Assembly: GCF_002929495.1 (NCBI RefSeq)
Contig: NZ_PJJJ01000035.1
Location: forward strand, 234,162 to 298,161
DNA from: Cryobacterium sp. Y82
GTDB taxonomy: Bacteria > Actinomycetota > Actinomycetes > Actinomycetales > Microbacteriaceae
Direction of reading: 5' to 3'
Length of the DNA stretch: 64,000 nucleotides
Positions within the stretch are counted from its first letter, which is position 1. Each line of letters starts with the position of its first letter. A model generated the notes under the pieces. That model ran no database searches. It worked only from the letters and a program-made list of their open reading frames with translations, and was not told where the DNA came from. The position numbers and the translations under genes are program-made. Below are positions 19,760 to 28,603 of the stretch, piece after piece.

Positions 19760-20410
19760 ATGACAAAAATTGCGATAATCGGCGGACACGGAAAAGTTGC
19801 CCTCCACCTGGCCCGTTTGCTCATGACCGCGGGACATGAGGTCACCTCGCTCATCCGCAACCCCGAACACGTCAAAGACGTCTCGGCGACCGGCGCGACG
19901 CCGCTCGTAGCGGATGTCGAGCACCTCTCGGCAGACGAAATGGCCAAAGCGCTCGCCGGACACGATGCTGTGGTCTGGTCGGCCGGCGCCGGCGGAGGCA
20001 CCGCAGAGCGCACCTACGCCGTTGACCGGGACGCGGCCATCCGCTCCATGGACGCTGCCGCGCAAGCCCACGTCGGCCGCTATGTGATGGTGTCGTACCA
20101 GGGGTCACGTGCCGATCACGGGGCCTCCCCCGACGATGGCATGTTTGCCTACTACGAGGCCAAGGCCGCCGCCGATGACTATCTGCGCGCCACCTCGCTG
20201 AACTGGACCATCCTCGGACCGAGCACGTTAACCCTGAACGCCGCGACGGGCTCCATCAACGCAGGCTCTGATGCGAGTGGTACCACCTCACGCGAGAACG
20301 TGGCGCTCGTTGCCGCGGCCGTGCTGGCCAACGAAAATACCGTGGGCGCTTTCATCGAATTCACCGACGGCGAGGTGCCGATCGGCGAGGCCATAGCCGC
20401 TACCCACTAA
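19760..20410 (+). CDS. NAD(P)-binding SDR/NmrA-type protein
   Basis: A 216-residue atypical short-chain dehydrogenase. The Rossmann dinucleotide motif IAIIGGHGKVALHLARLL is at residues 4-21, and the segment YYEAKAAADDYLRAT gives a Tyr-x-x-x-Lys pair. Family members act as reductases, epimerases or redox-sensing regulators; the substrate here is unknown. The start ATG follows GGGAGG at 19746-19751. The 3' end runs into a 16-bp tandem array. Confidence 0.88.
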   Translation: MTKIAIIGGHGKVALHLARLLMTAGHEVTSLIRNPEHVKDVSATGATPLVADVEHLSADEMAKALAGHDAVVWSAGAGGGTAERTYAVDRDAAIRSMDAAAQAHVGRYVMVSYQGSRADHGASPDDGMFAYYEAKAAADDYLRATSLNWTILGPSTLTLNAATGSINAGSDASGTTSRENVALVAAAVLANENTVGAFIEFTDGEVPIGEAIAATH

Positions 20411-20422
20411 CGGGGTCCGACA

Positions 20423-20502
20423 CTGACGGGCCAAGCATCTGACGGGCCAAGCAGCTGACAAGCCGAGCAGCTGACAAGCCGAGCAGCTGACAAGCTCAGA
20501 AG
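20423..20502. repeat. 16-bp tandem repeat, five units
   Basis: Five adjacent 16-nt units begin at 20423, 20439, 20455, 20471 and 20487. The first two read CTGACGGGCCAAGCAT and ...CAG, the next two are identical (CTGACAAGCCGAGCAG), and the last diverges (CTGACAAGCTCAGAAG). The final unit contains the stop codon of the minus-strand gene ending at 20496. It lies in the space between two convergent genes. Confidence 0.9.
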
Positions 20503-21065
20503 CCAAAATCCCCACCGAAGTCGCCGCCACCGAAATCTCCGCCGGAGTCGCCACCCGCATCGCTCGCGGCGTCGGCGTTGGTTTCGGTGTTGGCGTCCGC
20601 GCCGGCATCGGTGCCGCCGCCGTCCATCGGCATAAAGGCGCTCACCAATGCTGAACCAATGACGAATCCGGCTACGGTGCCCAGCAGTGAGCTGCCCATC
20701 ATGCCCCCGAAGCCCATTCCGTTCTGGTTTCCAAACGAACGGTTCAGCGTACCCGGCTGACGCAGTTCGGCCCGGGTTGCGGCCTGGGCGAGGGTGGCCG
20801 GTGCGGCGTCGGCCGGGCGCTCGCTCGGTTCGACGTTCTCGGTGAGTTGGCGAAAGAGAATGTCGCGTTGCTCGTCGGTCAGCTTCGAGAACGCCTCGGT
20901 GTGCACCGCTTCAATGGTTTCGGGTGGAGCCGTGCGCAGCAGGTACTGGTACCGTTCGACTGCAATCTCATCATCGCTACGCGCGGGGGCGCCGTTTCGC
21001 TGGTTTGACCGGTCGTTCGTGGGTGATTGCTCCTTGCGGCCCAGCAGAAAGTCAAGAAATCCCAT
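20496..21065 (-). CDS. Uncharacterised protein with Gly/Asp/Phe-rich tail
   Basis: A 189-residue protein with a short hydrophobic start (MGFLDFLLGRKEQ), a charged helical domain at about 30-80 containing DEQRDILFRQLTEN, a single hydrophobic segment with glycines (about 118-143, GFGGMMGSSLLGTVAGFVIG) and a low-complexity tail of Asp/Gly/Ala ending in repeats of FGG(G)D. Similar actinobacterial proteins are often labelled cation-transport ATPase without good reason. I cannot assign a function. Its stop codon lies in the tandem array. Confidence 0.75.
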   Translation of the reverse strand: MGFLDFLLGRKEQSPTNDRSNQRNGAPARSDDEIAVERYQYLLRTAPPETIEAVHTEAFSKLTDEQRDILFRQLTENVEPSERPADAAPATLAQAATRAELRQPGTLNRSFGNQNGMGFGGMMGSSLLGTVAGFVIGSALVSAFMPMDGGGTDAGADANTETNADAASDAGGDSGGDFGGGDFGGDFGF

Positions 21066-21135
21066 GGTGTTCTACTCCTTTTGTGGAATCGTCTGTGATC
21101 AACATTTTTCCAGATCTTTCTGAGTGCCGGCGTCG

Positions 21136-21867
21136 TCAGTTTCCCCGGCCGAACCAGGTCGTGATGCCGGGCGAATAGAGCACAGAATCGGGCGCGCGGT
21201 CGGCGAGCCCGGCGAAACCGGCCACGGCCAACAGGGTGTCATCGAGACTGACCAGGTCGGCCCCGAACAACGGCCATGGCGCGTGGTGGTTGCGCAAATG
21301 CACGGTCCGACCACGGATGCTCGTGAACAACGCCCATCGCGCGGTGAGAAAGTCCGCCAATGGATTATCAACGACGGCGTCTCGACCCGGCCGCGCCACG
21401 ATCTCTGTGCGCTTACTGCGGTCCCCGTGTCGCGTCGAGCTGTACCGGTACTGGCCGGAATCGACTGCGAGACGGGTGTGCGACCAGACGTAGGGCAACG
21501 AGAACAGGGCGCGGGCGGCCAACACGGCCGCGAGGCGACTGGCTTCCAGTGACACAAAAACGACACCGCGACGGCCAGCGGAGTCGACAGCGTAGAGGCG
21601 CACATTCACTTCGACAAAGGTGCCGAAGTACGGTATTGGCGGGCTGCCGAAAATGGTCGCCCGATCAAGCACAAACGGAATCAGGCCGACCCAGCTCGAC
21701 CCGTCGTATTCATCGGGTACAAGGCCTTTCGGCAGCAGCGGCGCGACCAGGGCCGCATCCACTCGCCAGTGTAGAAACACCAGATGCGACCAGCGCTGGC
21801 TCGCCGACGCCCGCCCCGCCAGGGGCGGTGCGATCGCCGAAATGGGATAAGCCTCGGCGTTCGACAC
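21136..21867 (-). CDS. DUF2071/YqjF family protein
   Basis: The 243-residue product matches the YqjF/DUF2071 family, related in fold to acetoacetate decarboxylase. Typical are the WSHLVFLHWRVD start, the LLPKGLVPDEYDGSSWVGLIPF region and FGTFVEVNVRLY. The start is GTG at 21867. No catalytic activity is established for the family. Stands alone, divergent from the MarP-like protease. Confidence 0.87.
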   Translation of the reverse strand: MSNAEAYPISAIAPPLAGRASASQRWSHLVFLHWRVDAALVAPLLPKGLVPDEYDGSSWVGLIPFVLDRATIFGSPPIPYFGTFVEVNVRLYAVDSAGRRGVVFVSLEASRLAAVLAARALFSLPYVWSHTRLAVDSGQYRYSSTRHGDRSKRTEIVARPGRDAVVDNPLADFLTARWALFTSIRGRTVHLRNHHAPWPLFGADLVSLDDTLLAVAGFAGLADRAPDSVLYSPGITTWFGRGN

Positions 21868-22071
21868 GGGATCCTTTCACAGAATTTTTCACTGAGAATT
21901 TCGCGGGGTGTGGCTCACGGTACTCGCTGGCTCGTGTCTACGCCTGTTGATCACCCGGGAATGAGGGTCGGAAGCCACGTCTGCTCAGCAATCGCGGAGG
22001 CGGCCTGTGTAAACATGAACAAGACGAAATCGTTTTGAAGCAATACATGAAATAGTGGATGAGGGAGAAGG

Positions 22072-23253
22072 ATGCCGGGCTCGACTGTTCTCGACCTCTT
22101 ACTGATCTTGGTCTTGTTCGTTGCCCTCGTCAACGGCTACCGCAGCGGACTGCTGCAGAGCCTCACCGGCATCGTCGGCGCTGTGGCCGGCGGAGTTGCC
22201 GCCTTCTTTGTGGTTCCCCTGGTGGGCAGTTGGGTACCTGCGGCGCAATGGCGCACACCAGCCACCATCGCCGTGGCGATCGTGCTCGTGCTCATCGGAC
22301 ATTCGCTGGGCACCTCCGCGGGAGGCATGGTGGGGCGCAGAAAGAAGCGCTCTCCCCTCGGTGCCATCAACCGCGTGCTGGGCGCTGTATTCGCCGCCGT
22401 CGCCTCGGCCCTCGTGGCGTCGATGGTCGCGTTCAGCATCGGCTCCCTCGGCATCCCGTTCCTGTCCCCTGCCATCGCCTCCTCCACCGTCGTGTCAGGC
22501 ATTGACTCGTTCACCCCCGACCCGGTCAAGGCGCTCATGGCTGAGCTGCGCTCCGTGGCCGTGCAGCAGGGCCTGCCACGTATCGTCGACGCATTCACGG
22601 GACCGACACCGGATGCCGCCGAAGCTGACACGAGCAGCCCGGCACTGGCCGTGGCCGCGCAGTCGGTCGTGCGCATCACCGGAACGGCCTACGCCTGCGG
22701 GCAGAGCCAGTCCGGAAGTGGCTTCGTCGTCTCCGACGGCCGCGTCATCACGAACGCGCACGTCGTCGCCGGAGTGGGCGAGCCCGTCGTGGAAACGCCG
22801 ACGGGCGAAACAATGGCCGGCGAGATCGTGTACTTTGACCCGGTCGACGACCTCGCCATCATTTCGGTGCCCGGGCTCGGTGCGCTACCGCTGCCCGTCG
22901 GCGCAAATCTCCCAGCGGGCAGCGGCGCGGCCGCCGACGGGTATCCCTTCGGAGGGCCGTATGTCTCCGACCCGACGCAGGTCATCTCGATCGGCACCAT
23001 CAACGTGGCCGACATTTATGGTCAGGACCCGACGCCACGACAGGTGTACACCCTGGCTTCGGACGTGCAGCAGGGCGAATCGGGCGGACCGCTCCTGAGC
23101 GAATCCGGTCTGGTGGTCGGCGTTGTCTTTGCCAAGGCGTCCAACACCGATAACGTCGGCTATGCCCTCGCGCTCGAAGAGGTGCAGCCGGTTATCAGCC
23201 AGGCGCCCGGCCTGAGCTCCCCGGTATCATCCGGAACCTGCGTTCGCGGCTGA
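22072..23253 (+). CDS. MarP-like membrane serine protease (CvpA + trypsin domains)
   Basis: Four hydrophobic segments in residues 6-130 form a CvpA-type membrane domain, followed by a chymotrypsin-like protease domain. The catalytic triad is visible as His230 (TNAHVV), Asp259/260 (DPVDDLAI) and Ser337 (QGESGGP). Cysteines at 209 and near 390 could form the disulfide reported to control mycobacterial MarP, which is needed for acid and oxidative stress survival. Length 393 matches that family. Start codon follows GGGAGAAGG. Confidence 0.93.
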   Translation: MPGSTVLDLLLILVLFVALVNGYRSGLLQSLTGIVGAVAGGVAAFFVVPLVGSWVPAAQWRTPATIAVAIVLVLIGHSLGTSAGGMVGRRKKRSPLGAINRVLGAVFAAVASALVASMVAFSIGSLGIPFLSPAIASSTVVSGIDSFTPDPVKALMAELRSVAVQQGLPRIVDAFTGPTPDAAEADTSSPALAVAAQSVVRITGTAYACGQSQSGSGFVVSDGRVITNAHVVAGVGEPVVETPTGETMAGEIVYFDPVDDLAIISVPGLGALPLPVGANLPAGSGAAADGYPFGGPYVSDPTQVISIGTINVADIYGQDPTPRQVYTLASDVQQGESGGPLLSESGLVVGVVFAKASNTDNVGYALALEEVQPVISQAPGLSSPVSSGTCVRG

Positions 23254-23310
23254 GCCAGGGCATCCGCTTGCCCGCGGGAACAGCCCAGGCCTAACCGGCA
23301 AAGCCAGAAG

Positions 23311-24531
23311 CTAGACACGCTCGAGGGCGTAGCCCTCCTCGCCGTGCACGCTTGTGTCGATTCCGGCCAGTTCATCTTCGTTCTTAATGCGAAAGCCGAT
23401 GGTCTTCTCGATCGCAAGACCGAGCAGGTACGCAACGATGAAGGAGTAGACGAGAACCGAAAAGCCTGCAATGGCCTGCACGGCGAGCTGACCAAGGTCG
23501 CCGCCGGTGAAGAGTCCGGTGTTGATGGCGAAGAAGCCAAGGTAGAGGGTGCCGATGATGCCACCGACGAGGTGAATGCCGACGACGTCGAGCGAGTCGT
23601 CGAAGCCGAGCTCGAATTTGAGTTCAACGGCGAGGGCGCAAACGGCGCCGGAGAGCCCACCGAGCAAGAGCGCCCAACCCGGTTCGAGGTTGGCGCAGGC
23701 CGGGGTGATGGCGACGAGGCCGGCCACAGCACCCGATGCGGCGCCAACCGAAGTGGCTTTACCGTCCTTGAACTTCTCGACGAGCATCCAGGCGAGGATG
23801 GCCGCTGCCGTGGCGCCGAGGGTGTTGATCACAATGATGCCGACATTGGCGAGGCCATTGAGCCATTCAGCACCGGCGTTGAAACCAAACCAGCCAAACC
23901 AGAGGATCGAGGCGCCAATGAGCACGAGCGGTACATTGTGCGGTTTGGTGATGCCCTTCTGGAACCCGACGCGCTTGCCGAGAACCAGGGCGAGGGCGAG
24001 AGCTGCGGCACCGGCGTTGATGTGCACCGCGGTACCACCGGCATAGTCAATGACGCCGGGGAGACCCAACGTGTCACCGAGCGTCATGATCCAGCCGCCA
24101 CCCCAGACCCAGGCTGCGACCGGGAAGTAGACGAGGGTTGCCCAGATACCCGCGAAGATCATCCAGGATCCGAACTTCGCCCGGTCGGCAACGGCGCCGC
24201 TGATGAGGGCAACGGTGATGATCGCGAAGGTCGCCCCGTAGGTGGCACCGAGCAGGTCGATGCTGCCCGTCTCTCCCATGGCGAGCTCGCCGAGACCGAA
24301 GTCGGAGAACGGATTGCCGGCGAATTCGGTGGGACCGTTCACGGCACTCATGTTGTAGCCGTACAGGATCCACAAAACGCTGATGAGGCCCAGTGCACCA
24401 AAGCTCATCATCATCATGCTGATGACACTCTTAGCCTTGACCAGTCCGCCGTAAAAGAAGGCGACCCCCGGTGTCATAAACAACACGAGCGCGGTGGCGG
24501 TCAGCCCCCATGCAATGCTTCCGGTTTCCAT
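23311..24531 (-). CDS. amtB: Ammonium transporter, Amt family
   Basis: The 406-residue channel imports ammonium. It has about eleven membrane segments, the family start TATALVLFMTPGVAFFYGG, the AGTAVHINAG-type signature (GGTAVHINAGAAAL) with a pore histidine and a second histidine in GIHLVGG. The cytosolic tail is about 25 residues. No glnK or glnD follows, unlike the common amtB-glnK arrangement, so PII control would have to come from genes elsewhere. Confidence 0.96.
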   Translation of the reverse strand: METGSIAWGLTATALVLFMTPGVAFFYGGLVKAKSVISMMMMSFGALGLISVLWILYGYNMSAVNGPTEFAGNPFSDFGLGELAMGETGSIDLLGATYGATFAIITVALISGAVADRAKFGSWMIFAGIWATLVYFPVAAWVWGGGWIMTLGDTLGLPGVIDYAGGTAVHINAGAAALALALVLGKRVGFQKGITKPHNVPLVLIGASILWFGWFGFNAGAEWLNGLANVGIIVINTLGATAAAILAWMLVEKFKDGKATSVGAASGAVAGLVAITPACANLEPGWALLLGGLSGAVCALAVELKFELGFDDSLDVVGIHLVGGIIGTLYLGFFAINTGLFTGGDLGQLAVQAIAGFSVLVYSFIVAYLLGLAIEKTIGFRIKNEDELAGIDTSVHGEEGYALERV

Positions 24532-24688
24532 AGAATTGTCCTCACGCGTCTCAAAGGTGCAGGGCGTAGCGCGAGGCGAGCCACCTCGGATACGAGTCCA
24601 GTATCTGAGGTGACTGTTACAACAAACGTTCCGACGTGTTTCGTGACGGTTACGAGCGCTGACGAATTGTTAACGCCAGATTTCGGGG

Positions 24689-25741
24689 TCAGTCGGTGTG
24701 CGGCGGTAGCTCTCCCGTGGTGAGGGCAACCATGCGCGACTGCGACCGTTGGTACTTCTTGCGATACCCGCCAGCCATCATCTCGTCGTCGAACACCTCG
24801 TTGAGCGGACGCCCACTGGCGACGATCGGAATCTCAGCGTCATAGACGCGGTCGATGAACGCGACCAGTCGCAGGGCGTCGGACTGATCGGTCAGGAGGA
24901 ACACACCGCGCAAAGCAATAACCTCGACGTCGCGAATGACCTTGACATACTTTGACGGATGCACGGTGCCCAGATGACGAATCAAAGAGCCGAAGTCATC
25001 TTCGGTGACCTTCGAGCCACGCTCGAGCAGGGTGTTGACCAGGTGTTCACGTGCCTCGGGCAGAACAGCTACGGCCTGCCCGGTGACATTCCGACGACGG
25101 TAGTCAAGACCGTCGATGCGCAGGGTCTCGAAGTTGGCACTCATCGCCGAGATCTCGCGCAGAAAGTCCTGCGCGGCAAACCGGCCCTCGCCGAGCGAGT
25201 TGGGCGGGGTGTTCGACGTGGCGGCGACGCGGGTGCCGGAGGCGACGAGTTCGCCGAGCAGTCGGGTCATCACCATGGTGTCGCCCGGATCGTCGAGTTC
25301 AAACTCGTCAATGCAGATGAGCTTCGCGCTGCGCAGCTCCTTGATGGTCTCCTGATAGCCAAGGGCGCCGACGAGGGCGGTGTATTCGATGAAGGTGCCG
25401 AAGTACTTCGGGCCGGTCGCGGCATGCCAGAGCGCTGCGAGCAGGTGGGTCTTGCCGACACCGAACCCACCATCGAGGTAGATGCCCGGTAGGTCGTCCC
25501 TCGCCTGCCGGCGGCGAGAGAAGAATCCGGCCGGCCGAGGGTTCACGAATTCCTGCAGCTTTTCGACGGCTTCGACTTGGGACGGGTAGTCGTGATCTGG
25601 CCGGTAGTTCTCGAACGAGGCGTGTTCAAACTGGGGAGGCGGTACCAGTTCAGCCACTATTTCCCGGCCCGTGATGCTCGGGGTTCGTTCGGCCAGTTGC
25701 GGAACCGTGTGGTGCGCCTTCTCGTGGGCCTCTGGTGCCAT
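24689..25741 (-). CDS. zapE: Cell division protein ZapE (AFG1-like ATPase)
   Basis: An AFG1/ZapE-type AAA+ ATPase of about 350 residues. Walker A is GGFGVGKTHLLAAL, Walker B is KLICIDEFELDDPGD, and the sensor region has RVAATSNTPPNSLGEGRF. ZapE in proteobacteria modulates Z-ring dynamics; the actinobacterial role is less clear. I chose the ATG at 25741; the frame extends to a TTG at 25792 but that part looks non-coding. Divergent from the sulfurtransferase gene across about 150 nt. Confidence 0.93.
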   Translation of the reverse strand: MAPEAHEKAHHTVPQLAERTPSITGREIVAELVPPPQFEHASFENYRPDHDYPSQVEAVEKLQEFVNPRPAGFFSRRRQARDDLPGIYLDGGFGVGKTHLLAALWHAATGPKYFGTFIEYTALVGALGYQETIKELRSAKLICIDEFELDDPGDTMVMTRLLGELVASGTRVAATSNTPPNSLGEGRFAAQDFLREISAMSANFETLRIDGLDYRRRNVTGQAVAVLPEAREHLVNTLLERGSKVTEDDFGSLIRHLGTVHPSKYVKVIRDVEVIALRGVFLLTDQSDALRLVAFIDRVYDAEIPIVASGRPLNEVFDDEMMAGGYRKKYQRSQSRMVALTTGELPPHTD

Positions 25742-25893
25742 GCTGAAACGCCCGTTCTCGTTCTTCGTGCTGTGAATGCGCAGTGTGTGCAAATGCGCTG
25801 TGTGCCGGCACCGCGTAGATTTGTGGGTGGACCAGATAAGCCTAATCCGCTGTCAACTCAAATCCGTATGCATCCGCTACCCCTGGAGGTTAC

Positions 25894-26799
25894 ATGTCTG
25901 CCCCGTTCGATCCGACCGAGAAGTTCGCCGCCTACGCCCACCCCTCCAGACTGGTTTCCACCGACTGGCTGGCCGAACACCGCGGTGATGCAGGACTGGT
26001 CGTGGTCGAATCCGACGAAGACGTGCTGCTCTACGAAGTGGGACACATCCCCGGATCAGTGAAAATCGACTGGCATACCGACCTCAACGACAAGGTGAAC
26101 CGCGACTACATCGAGGGCGTCGCCTTCGCTGCCCTCATGAGCAGCAAGGGCATCACGCGTGACAGTACCGTCGTCATCTACGGCGACAAGAGCAACTGGT
26201 GGGCCGCCTACGCCCTCTGGGTTTTCACCCTGTTCGGCCACGACGATGTTCGCCTACTCGACGGTGGACGCACAAAGTGGCTCGCCGAGGAGCGCGAGAT
26301 AACAACGGATGCCTCTTCCGTCACGCTCACGGAATACCCGGTGGTCTCGCGCGACGACACCCCGATTCGCGCCTTCAAGGACGACGTGCTCGCCCACTTC
26401 GGTAATCCGCTCATTGATGTGCGCTCCGACGAGGAATACAGCGGCGTGCGCACGACGATGCCCGCTTACCCTGAGGAGGGAGCCCTGCGCGGCGGCCACA
26501 TTCCTACCGCCGCGTCGGTGCCGTGGGCCCGGGCCGCGGACGCCGACTCCACCTTCCGCACGCGCACCGAACTGGACGATATCTATCGCGGGGAGGCTGG
26601 TCTGGCCGACGGCGACGACGTGATCGCCTACTGCCGCATCGGCGAGCGGTCGAGCCACACCTGGTTTGTGCTGACCCACCTGCTCGGCTTCGAGAATGTG
26701 CGCAACTACGACGGCTCCTGGACCGAGTGGGGCAACGCCGTCGCCGTGCCGATCGCGGTCGGCACGGCACCCGGTGCCGCCCCGGCACCGCGCCGATGA
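25894..26799 (+). CDS. Thiosulfate/3-mercaptopyruvate sulfurtransferase
   Basis: A two-domain rhodanese of 301 residues that moves sulfane sulfur to an acceptor thiol. The active loop of the second domain is Cys247 in [12 protein letters not shown]; the six-residue loop CRIGER is typical of actinobacterial thiosulfate sulfurtransferases. The first, non-catalytic rhodanese domain carries GHIPGS and [16 protein letters not shown] precedes the ATG. Its stop overlaps the sufE start by 4 nt, implying that the two products act together. Confidence 0.95.
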   Translation: MSAPFDPTEKFAAYAHPSRLVSTDWLAEHRGDAGLVVVESDEDVLLYEVGHIPGSVKIDWHTDLNDKVNRDYIEGVAFAALMSSKGITRDSTVVIYGDKSNWWAAYALWVFTLFGHDDVRLLDGGRTKWLAEEREITTDASSVTLTEYPVVSRDDTPIRAFKDDVLAHFGNPLIDVRSDEEYSGVRTTMPAYPEEGALRGGHIPTAASVPWARAADADSTFRTRTELDDIYRGEAGLADGDDVIAYCRIGERSSHTWFVLTHLLGFENVRNYDGSWTEWGNAVAVPIAVGTAPGAAPAPRR

Positions 26800-27224
26800 G
26801 CGCAGACCTGCTGGCAGAGATTCGCCAGGACTTTCTGGAACTCGAGCAGAAGGACCGTCTGCTCTTGCTGCTCGAGTTCGCCAATGACCTGCCCGAACTT
26901 CCGCAGCAGTTTCAGGACCACCCCGATCTGCTCGAGCGCGTCGTCGAGTGCCAATCGCCGGTCTTCATCTTCGTCGACCTGGATGCTGACGGCACCTTCC
27001 ACCTGCACGCCACGGCTCCGCGCGAGTCGCCGACCACGCGAGGGTTTGCCTCGATCCTCGCCCAGGGGCTCGACGGCCTGACCGCCGAGCAGGTACTCGC
27101 CGTTCCCGATGACTATCCGCAGACCATCGGCTTGAGCGAAGCCGTCTCTCCGCTGCGCCTGCGCGGCATGAGCGCTATGCTCGGCCGGGCCAAACGCCAG
27201 CTCCGGGATCGGCTCGCCGCTTAA
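26796..27224 (+). CDS. SufE family sulfur-acceptor protein
   Basis: The 142-residue product is a SufE homologue: the sulfur-accepting cysteine is Cys52 in [11 protein letters not shown], and the C-terminal segment around [12 protein letters not shown] is family-typical. SufE normally takes persulfide sulfur from the desulfurase SufS for Fe-S cluster assembly; here it is translationally coupled to a rhodanese instead (ATGA overlap). The last 69 nt of the gene are repeated almost exactly just downstream. Confidence 0.93.
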   Translation: MSADLLAEIRQDFLELEQKDRLLLLLEFANDLPELPQQFQDHPDLLERVVECQSPVFIFVDLDADGTFHLHATAPRESPTTRGFASILAQGLDGLTAEQVLAVPDDYPQTIGLSEAVSPLRLRGMSAMLGRAKRQLRDRLAA

Positions 27225-27380
27225 AGTGTCGGCCATCGGGCAAGCCAGGCCGCGATCTCAACGTTTAGCGCCTGCACGGCATGAGCGCTATGCTCGGCCG
27301 GGCCAAACGCCAGCTCCGGGATCGGCTCGCCGCTTAGGGTGTGGGTAGCTGGGCCAGCCAGGCCGCGATCTCTTCGTTCC
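27155..27380. repeat. 113-bp tandem duplication at the sufE/hydrolase junction
   Basis: Copy 1 (27155-27267) and copy 2 (27268-27380) are adjacent direct repeats. The first 69 nt, covering the sufE 3' end, differ at one position by eye; the remaining 44 nt, covering the 3' end of the convergent hydrolase gene, differ at about 13. Copy 1 holds the functional sufE end plus a relic of a hydrolase C-terminus; copy 2 holds a sufE relic plus the functional hydrolase end. Confidence 0.93.
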
Positions 27381-28539
27381 ACCGCTCAGGGTCGTAGTTC
27401 CACAGTTTCGTGTGTCTGGCTTCGGTAAAAGCAACGAGGGTCACCAGGTCCGGCCGTCGGTCGGCGAGTCGACGCGACCCGGTCGGGGGCACAAAACCAT
27501 CGTCATCGCTGTGCAGCAGCAGAACGGGCTGGTGCACGTCGCGGGCCCGTTCCACAAAGTCGAGCCTGGCAAAATCAATGGGAGCGTCCTGCCCGGTGAG
27601 GCGCCGGGTCCAGCGCGCCCCCAACACCACGACAGCGCCGCGGGCGATCAGTTTTGGTAACCGACGTTCCGTGGCCTGGGCGGCAATGACGTCTCGCCAA
27701 TCGATGACCGGCGATTCCAGCACGACACCGACGATCAGGTTCGCGCGTCGACCGCGAGTCAATGCCTGCAACACCACGGCACCGCCCATCGACCAGCCCA
27801 TGAGCACGATGCTCGTCGCCCCGTGCGCGGCGGCGTAGTCGAGGGCGGCGTCAATGTCAGGCCATTCGGTGTCGCCGAGGCCGTAGCGCCGGTCAGTGCT
27901 GGCGGGAGCGTCGCCGTCGTTTCGGTAGGAGACGAGCAACGAGGTGTAGCCGGCCGCGCGAAACACCGGCACGGCCCGCAAGGCCTCCTCGCGGCGCACG
28001 GCCCGGCCGTGCACCTGGATCACCCATCGTGTCGACCGGAACACGGCATCCGCTGGAACGAGCCAGGCGGGGGCCGGCCCGACGGGCGTGCTCACGGTGA
28101 CCTCCGCCCAGGCGAAACCAAGGTCGGCGGGGCTGGTGTAGAGCCAACCGCTAAACCGACCTCGGCGCGCAGCGGTGAGGTCGCCGTAGTCCACGCTGAG
28201 AATGCGCCGGGTAACGGTCGCCGCCCCGCGCGCGGTGATCTCACCGACCCTGGCATGCCCGGTGCCCGCGCTGAAGAAGAAGCTGTAGTTACCCGGAAGG
28301 ACAGAATCGCGATGGCGTTGCAGTGTGATCGTGCCGCTCGGCAGGTCGACTGCGACAACCCGGGTGTCGTCGGTACGGACTGCGGGCGGTGTGACAATGG
28401 TCTTCGCCATGACCCCCGCAAGCACACCGGCTGCACCGACGATAGCCACGGCGGAGCCGGCGATGAGGATGCCGGTGGCGCCGAGAATCGCGCGCAAAGC
28501 ATGATCATGACGCCCGATGGGGGGATGTGGGTCGTGCAC
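27334..28539 (-). CDS. Membrane-anchored alpha/beta hydrolase
   Basis: A serine hydrolase of about 401 residues. One N-terminal hydrophobic segment (alanine/glycine/valine rich, about 20-45) anchors it. The nucleophile elbow is GWSMGG, preceded by the oxyanion region WVIQVHG, and the C-terminal part provides Asp (LLLHSDDDGFVP) and His (EARHTKLW). Family and fold are clear, substrate unknown. I chose the GTG at 28539, which has CGGAGG 5 nt before it, over the ATG at 28578. Its stop codon overlaps a sufE relic. Confidence 0.85.
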   Translation of the reverse strand: MHDPHPPIGRHDHALRAILGATGILIAGSAVAIVGAAGVLAGVMAKTIVTPPAVRTDDTRVVAVDLPSGTITLQRHRDSVLPGNYSFFFSAGTGHARVGEITARGAATVTRRILSVDYGDLTAARRGRFSGWLYTSPADLGFAWAEVTVSTPVGPAPAWLVPADAVFRSTRWVIQVHGRAVRREEALRAVPVFRAAGYTSLLVSYRNDGDAPASTDRRYGLGDTEWPDIDAALDYAAAHGATSIVLMGWSMGGAVVLQALTRGRRANLIVGVVLESPVIDWRDVIAAQATERRLPKLIARGAVVVLGARWTRRLTGQDAPIDFARLDFVERARDVHQPVLLLHSDDDGFVPPTGSRRLADRRPDLVTLVAFTEARHTKLWNYDPERWNEEIAAWLAQLPTP

Positions 28540-28603
28540 GTGCACCTCCGACTGATCGGCGTGCCTCACGGACAACACCCAGAAAAAACTCTAGTCTGCA
28601 GAC

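Noticed and set aside
20423..20502. Tandem repeat considered as a CRISPR remnant
   Set aside because: Units are contiguous without spacers, only 16 nt long, and no cas gene is near.
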